Shown here in pieces: positions 60,012 to 64,000 of a stretch of 64,000 nt of DNA. The notes under the pieces are model-generated. The model made no database searches and was not told the DNA's origin. It worked only from the letters and a program-made list of their open reading frames with translations. Location of the stretch: NCBI RefSeq assembly GCF_003425685.1, contig NZ_QJKM01000008.1:186001-250000 (forward strand). The letters run 5' to 3'. Numbering within the stretch: the first letter of the stretch is position 1; every line of letters starts with the position of its first letter. This DNA is from Rhizobium terrae (GTDB lineage Bacteria; Pseudomonadota; Alphaproteobacteria; Rhizobiales; Rhizobiaceae). Both the position numbers and the translations under genes were made by a program.

Positions 60012-60947
60012 ATGAATTTAGCGAATATCGATCTCAAGCTCCTGGTGGTCTTCGATGCCATGATGGTGGAAGGCAGCGTCAGCCGCGCCGCCGAACGGCT
60101 TGGCATGTCGCAGCCGGCGCTTTCCAACGCGCTCAACCGCCTGCGGCTGCTGCTCAACGACCGGCTTTTTCTGCGCACGGCCGATGGCATGCGCCCCACG
60201 CCCCGGGCGCGGGAGATCGCAGGCCCGATCCAGTCGGCCATGCGCCAGATCGAGGACGTGCTCGAGCCGAGCGCCTTCGAGCCGGGCGATCCGGACTGGA
60301 CCTTCAGCCTGGCTTTTTCCGACCACGCTTCGGTCGTCCTCCTGCCCCTGCTGATCGAGCACATCGCCCGCGCGGCACCGCGGGTCACCCTGAAAATCCA
60401 TTCGAGACCTAACGAGGAACTGCCGCCGCTGCTCGACAGCAGCGAGATCGATCTTGCGGTCGGCGTCATCCCGGATCTACCGCGGCGCTTCAAGCATATG
60501 ACGCTTTTCGAGGATCAGTATCTCTGCATGATGCGGCGAGACCATCCGCTTGCCGGCCGGCCGATCACGCTGGAGGAGTTCCTGTCCGCCGACCAGCTTT
60601 CCGTGAAGCCCGGCATCAGCGAGGTCAGCCGCGCGGATCGTTTCCTAGCGCGGGCAGGCCTCAAGCGACGCGTGGCCACTACGGTTCATCAGTTCCTCGC
60701 CGCGCCTGCGATCGTCTCGCGGTCCGACCTGATCGTGCTGGTCTTCGAGAAGATGTCGCGGATCTTCGATCCGTCCCGGTTCTATTTCTCGCCGGTGCCC
60801 GTGCCGAACATGCAGGTTTCGGCGACCGCCGTCTGGAGCGACGTGCACACCGACCTCCCTGCCCACAGATGGCTGCGCCGCCAGCTGGCCATCACGGCCC
60901 GCCAACTCGCCGAAGAGACGGGAACGGAGGGACCTCCTGAAGGATAA
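60012..60947 (+). CDS. LysR family transcriptional regulator
   Basis: The 311-residue protein has an N-terminal HTH, LVVFDAMMVEGSVSRAAERL, continuing GMSQPALSNALNRLRLLLND, and a substrate-binding domain from about 90 (FSLAFSDHASVVLLPLLIEHI, DLAVGVIPDLPRRFKHMTLFED, DQYLCMMRRDHPL). The NodD/NahR-like HTH and effector domain suit an aromatic or carboxylate effector. It is divergent from tctAB and 96 bases upstream of the hydrolase gene, so it may control either. A LysR T-N11-A box could not be singled out. Confidence 0.92.
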   Translation: MNLANIDLKLLVVFDAMMVEGSVSRAAERLGMSQPALSNALNRLRLLLNDRLFLRTADGMRPTPRAREIAGPIQSAMRQIEDVLEPSAFEPGDPDWTFSLAFSDHASVVLLPLLIEHIARAAPRVTLKIHSRPNEELPPLLDSSEIDLAVGVIPDLPRRFKHMTLFEDQYLCMMRRDHPLAGRPITLEEFLSADQLSVKPGISEVSRADRFLARAGLKRRVATTVHQFLAAPAIVSRSDLIVLVFEKMSRIFDPSRFYFSPVPVPNMQVSATAVWSDVHTDLPAHRWLRRQLAITARQLAEETGTEGPPEG

Positions 60948-61002
60948 GCCTGCGACGTCCACGATATCGGCTGTTGCTCCCGCTCTCGATTTCCATATAT
61001 GA

Positions 61003-61020
61003 TCGTCATACAATATGACG
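61003..61020. promoter_or_regulatory. GntR-type operator candidate (hydrolase promoter) within a perfect dyad
   Basis: TCGTCATACAA (reverse TTGTATGACGA, one mismatch) sits inside CGTCATA-CAA-TATGACG, a perfect 7-bp inverted repeat at 61004-61020 ending 23 bases before the GTG start of the hydrolase gene. Confidence 0.6.
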
Positions 61021-61043
61021 TCAATCAGCCAAGGAGAATCCGA

Positions 61044-61862
61044 GTGAGCGAACAGTTGAACAGCATTGCCGTCATGCGTGACGGCATCCGGATTTCCTAT
61101 CGGCTGGTAAAGGGAAGCGGCGAAGGCCGTGTCGTGCTCATCCATTCGCTCGCCATGGACAAGACGTTTTGGGAACCGACGGTCGCCGCGCTGGAAGGCT
61201 TTGCCGATGCGCTGATCTACGATTGCCGCGGCCACGGCGCTTCCGGCAAACCGGCTGGCCCCTACAGCGTCGAACTTTTCGCCGCCGACGTCGCCGACCT
61301 GATGGATCATGTCGGCTGGCCGTCCTCCGTCGTCGCCGGCGCCTCGATGGGCGGTTGCGTGGCGCTCGCCTTCGCCGCCGGATATCCGCGGCGCGTCGAT
61401 GCGCTCGGCCTCTTCGACACGACCGCCTGGTATGGCGAGGATGCGCCGAAGGCCTGGGCGGAGCGCGCCGGCAAGGCGCTTGCCGAAGGCATGGGTGCGC
61501 TGGCCGGTTTCCAGAAGACCCGCTGGTTCAGCGACGGTTTCCGCGAGGCCAATCCGGATGTGGTGGAAAAGGCAATCGGCGTGTTCCTGAAGAACGAACT
61601 GCCCGCCTATGCGGCGACCTGCGCCATGCTCGGCAATGCCGATATCCGCGCCGCGCTGTCGAAATTCGATTTTCCCTGCCGCGTTGCCGTCGGCACCGAG
61701 GATTATGCGACACCGCCGGACATGGCCCGCTACATGGCGGAAAACATTCCCGGCGCCTCGCTCTTCATCATGGAAGGCGTGCGTCACTTCACGCCGCTCG
61801 AAGTGCCCGGGACGATTGCCGGGCACCTGAAGGAACTGGTCGAGGCCGCCAAGGCGGCCTGA
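61044..61862 (+). CDS. Alpha/beta hydrolase (3-oxoadipate enol-lactonase-like)
   Basis: The 272-residue protein starts at GTG 61044, behind AAGGAG. The fold is PcaD-like: VVLIHSLAMDKTFWEPTVAAL (oxyanion HxxG region as HSLA), YDCRGHGASGKPAGPYS, nucleophile Ser in VAGASMGGCVALAFA, acid Asp in VGTEDYATPP and His in GVRHFTPLEVP. PcaD and NicD-type enzymes hydrolyse ring-cleavage lactones or amides, so it may do the late step of the island's pathway. It has its own operator-like dyad of the shared GntR type. Confidence 0.88.
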   Translation: MSEQLNSIAVMRDGIRISYRLVKGSGEGRVVLIHSLAMDKTFWEPTVAALEGFADALIYDCRGHGASGKPAGPYSVELFAADVADLMDHVGWPSSVVAGASMGGCVALAFAAGYPRRVDALGLFDTTAWYGEDAPKAWAERAGKALAEGMGALAGFQKTRWFSDGFREANPDVVEKAIGVFLKNELPAYAATCAMLGNADIRAALSKFDFPCRVAVGTEDYATPPDMARYMAENIPGASLFIMEGVRHFTPLEVPGTIAGHLKELVEAAKAA

Positions 61863-61868
61863 ACGGCC

Positions 61869-63677
61869 TTACGCCGCGGCCTGGCGGGGCCGCCGGACCG
61901 TCTCGCCCTTGAGATGGAACTGCCCGACCATCTGGCGCAGTTTCGCCGCTTCCTCGGCAAGGCCGTTGCTGGCGGCGGTCGTTTCTTCCACCATGGCGGC
62001 GTTCTGCTGCGTCACCTGGTCCATCTGGTTGACGGCGGAGTTGATCTCGGAGAGCCCTGTCGACTGTTCGCGCGCCGAACGGGCGATATCGTCCACATGG
62101 CCGTTGATCGTGACGATGTAACCTTCGATCGATTTCAGCGACTCGCCGGTTTCCCGGACGTATTTCACGCCGTGTTCCACCTCGACGGTCGAGTTCTGGA
62201 TCAGCGTCTTGATCTCCTTTGCGGCGTTGGCGGAACGCTGTGCCAGTTCCCGCACCTCCTGCGCCACGACCGCGAAACCCTTGCCGGCCTCGCCGGCGCG
62301 GGCAGCCTCCACGCCGGCATTCAGCGCGAGCAGGTTCGTCTGGAAGGCGATCTCATCGATGACGCCGATGATGTTGGAGATCTGGTTGGAGCTTTCCTCG
62401 ATCCGCCGCATTGCCTCGACGGCGTTGGCAACGACCGCGCCGGAGCGTGCGGCCGAGGCGTTGGCTTCGGATGCGATCTTGCGCGTCTCGTCCACCTTCT
62501 TCGAAGCCGAGCTGACATTCGCGGTGATCTGGTCGAGGGCGGCGGCGGTTTCCTCGAGCGAGGCGGCCTGCTGTTCCGACCGGCGCGACAGGTCATTGGC
62601 GGATTTGCTGATTTCCTGCGTGCCGCCGTCGATCGATTCGGCACTGCCGGCAATCGAGGTCAACGTGTTGGCGAGCTGGCGCACCGACGTATTGAAGTCG
62701 TGGCGCAATACCTCGAAGTCCGGTGAGAAGCTCTCGTTGATCTGGAAGGAGAGGTCGCCCGAGGAAAGGCGCCGCAAGCCGTCTGCAAGGCCGGAGGTAG
62801 CGGTCTGCAGCCGCGCCCTGGCATCGGTTTCCGCCTGTTCCTGCGCGGCGCGGCGCTCTGCTTCCGCGCGGGCGCGGTTGTCGTCGGCCTCGTCCTGCAG
62901 GCGCTTGTTGTCCATGGCCGCCTGGCGGAAGACTTCCACCGCCGCTGCCATGCCGCCGATCTCGTCCTTGCGTTCCATGCCGAAAATGCTTAGCGAAAGC
63001 TCGCCATCCGCCAGGCGCCGCATGCTGGCCTGCAGGCGTTGCAGCGGGCCGCTGACGCCGGACAGCACGACGTAGATCGAAAAACCGAGCACGATGAACG
63101 AGAGGATGCCGATAACGGCCATCCAGACCCCGAGCGTCGCCTTCTCTTCGAGGCCCTCCTGGAAGTTCTCTTGGGCGACGTTGAGCTGCAGCTTGACCAG
63201 ATCGTTGAGGGGCTGGGCGAGCGGATCGATCGACGGATAAAGCCTTTTGGTGACGTAGGTGTCGAGCGCCCCCTGGTCGCGCTTGGCCATGATGGCCAGA
63301 AGCTCCTGGACCGACTTCGTCGTATCGGACAGCGCCGCCAGATATTTCTGGACGAGCGCCTTTTCCTCGTTGGTCAGAGAGGTCGACTGGTAATCGGCCC
63401 ATTCCCGGTTGGCAGTGTCGAGGGCCTTGCGCACGGTCTCCGCGCCCTGCTCCCAGGTCAATGCGCCGCTGCGCGTCTTGTGCGCCGTATCGACGATGGT
63501 GACGGCATACATGTCGGAGACCGTCTTGATCTGTGCCAGCGGCTCGACCCGATCCTCGACAATGCTGCGCGTCCGGGCCGCAAGGGTTTCCATCCCGATG
63601 ACCGCAACAGTGGTGGTTGCGGCAAGCGCGAGCGCGAGGCCCAGCACACTGGCAACGAGCTTGAATTTAATGTTCAT
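61869..63677 (-). CDS. Methyl-accepting chemotaxis protein with 4HB sensor domain
   Basis: The 602-residue chemoreceptor has a first helix at about 8-29, a periplasmic four-helix-bundle domain (about 33-180, 4HB_MCP_1 type, [20 protein letters not shown]), a second helix at about 182-206 and HAMP at about 208-262. A second HAMP-like segment follows near 300-345. The kinase-control domain (about 370-590) has the invariant hairpin tip [20 protein letters not shown] with [20 protein letters not shown]. No terminal CheR-binding pentapeptide is seen (it ends RRPRQAAA). Proximity to the island raises the chance that it senses a related compound, but it is convergent with the hydrolase and has no shared operator. 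Confidence 0.93.
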   Translation of the reverse strand: MNIKFKLVASVLGLALALAATTTVAVIGMETLAARTRSIVEDRVEPLAQIKTVSDMYAVTIVDTAHKTRSGALTWEQGAETVRKALDTANREWADYQSTSLTNEEKALVQKYLAALSDTTKSVQELLAIMAKRDQGALDTYVTKRLYPSIDPLAQPLNDLVKLQLNVAQENFQEGLEEKATLGVWMAVIGILSFIVLGFSIYVVLSGVSGPLQRLQASMRRLADGELSLSIFGMERKDEIGGMAAAVEVFRQAAMDNKRLQDEADDNRARAEAERRAAQEQAETDARARLQTATSGLADGLRRLSSGDLSFQINESFSPDFEVLRHDFNTSVRQLANTLTSIAGSAESIDGGTQEISKSANDLSRRSEQQAASLEETAAALDQITANVSSASKKVDETRKIASEANASAARSGAVVANAVEAMRRIEESSNQISNIIGVIDEIAFQTNLLALNAGVEAARAGEAGKGFAVVAQEVRELAQRSANAAKEIKTLIQNSTVEVEHGVKYVRETGESLKSIEGYIVTINGHVDDIARSAREQSTGLSEINSAVNQMDQVTQQNAAMVEETTAASNGLAEEAAKLRQMVGQFHLKGETVRRPRQAAA

Positions 63678-63864
63678 TTGATAATCCCGCTTTCCAAGAT
63701 CGATGAGCGCCGGCCGATCTGGCGTGGGCCGTCGTGGTTAACGATCGCGGAAAATGCTGAGAATATGTTTAACGAGCGCGCCAAACTGGCGGAAAATAAA
63801 CCACCCCTCGCCCCATGATTGAACGGGGAATCTACTAGAAAGCAAGCCGGCGCCGGATTTTTGA

Positions 63865-64000
63865 TCAGCGGCGGGCTTCGGTCGCCATGCGGACCGCGAG
63901 CCCGGCAAGTACCGTGCCCATCATCCAGCGCTGTATGGCAAGCCAGCTGGGTCGCTTGCCGAGGAAGCTCGCGATCGATCCGGCCATGACGGCGATCATC
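63865..64000 (-). CDS. LysE family exporter (C-terminal part, cut by window end)
   Basis: The last 44 residues are visible: MIAVMAGSIASFLGKRPSWL, then AIQRWMMGTVLAGLAVRMATEARR and the stop. The segment (F)LxxRPxWLxxQRWxMGxVLAGLAVRMA is the typical final transmembrane helix of LysE/RhtB amino-acid exporters. The start and most of the gene lie beyond base 64000. The 187-base gap between it and the chemoreceptor holds only the chemoreceptor's promoter region and a CCGGCGCCGG self-complementary stretch near 63848. Confidence 0.72.
   Translation of the reverse strand, partial: MIAVMAGSIASFLGKRPSWLAIQRWMMGTVLAGLAVRMATEARR

Overview
The window is a dense, GC-rich (roughly 60-63% by eye) alphaproteobacterial segment. 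Gene content (ModABC with ModE-like boxes, malonate matAB, intracellular PhaZ, several ABC importers each beside its own LacI, GntR or LysR regulator) fits a Rhizobiaceae/Hyphomicrobiales soil or plant-associated bacterium, either chromosome or chromid. I see no rRNA, tRNA, CRISPR array, prophage or intact insertion sequence. Intergenic gaps are all under 300 bases.

Layout. 1-8.2 kb: the 3' end of an SfnB-like flavin oxidoreductase, a four-cysteine Rrf2 regulator, an M24 peptidase divergent from a complete oligopeptide-type ABC operon, and a TumE-like toxin/HTH antitoxin pair behind a perfect 19-bp palindrome. 8.2-18.7 kb (minus strand): malonyl-CoA decarboxylase and malonyl-CoA synthetase, then a CxxC protein of the UGSC type, a thioredoxin-reductase-like flavoprotein, an FCD-GntR regulator and an Fe(III)/spermidine-type ABC importer. 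18.7-22.5 kb: PHB depolymerase, glutathione transferase, tryptophan 2,3-dioxygenase and an AraC regulator. 22.6-28.1 kb: a polar-amino-acid-type ABC operon with a 2-hydroxyacid dehydrogenase, next to a LacI regulator and an 18-bp palindromic operator. 28.3-29.5 kb: an HxlR/SDR divergon.

29.8-37.0 kb (minus): a CUT1 sugar-type ABC importer followed by a single protein that joins a glycerophosphodiester phosphodiesterase domain to a LacI repressor, then an inositol-monophosphatase-family enzyme. Together this looks like a self-regulated module for taking up and dismantling a sugar or polyol phosphodiester, comparable in logic to agrocinopine (acc) catabolism. 37.2-41.5 kb: molybdate transport, with modA split from modBC by three tandem small exported proteins; three ModE-box-like operators; and a 30-residue membrane peptide gene.

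41.6-62 kb: a catabolic island. It has a molybdenum hydroxylase operon (large subunit, a solute-binding-fold protein without a signal peptide, FeS and FAD subunits), a UbiD-family decarboxylase, a second molybdenum-hydroxylase large subunit, an FCD-GntR regulator, UbiX, a tripartite tricarboxylate (TTT) importer (solute-binding protein plus a fused TctA-TctB), a ThDP-dependent 2-oxoacid-decarboxylase-like enzyme, a LysR regulator and an enol-lactonase-like hydrolase. Five promoter regions here carry near-copies of TTGTATGACAA, so the parts probably form one regulon for an aromatic or heteroaromatic carboxylate. Molybdate import next door fits the need for Mo cofactor. A TetR/SDR divergon with three operators sits inside. 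The window ends with a chemoreceptor and the 3' end of a LysE-family exporter.
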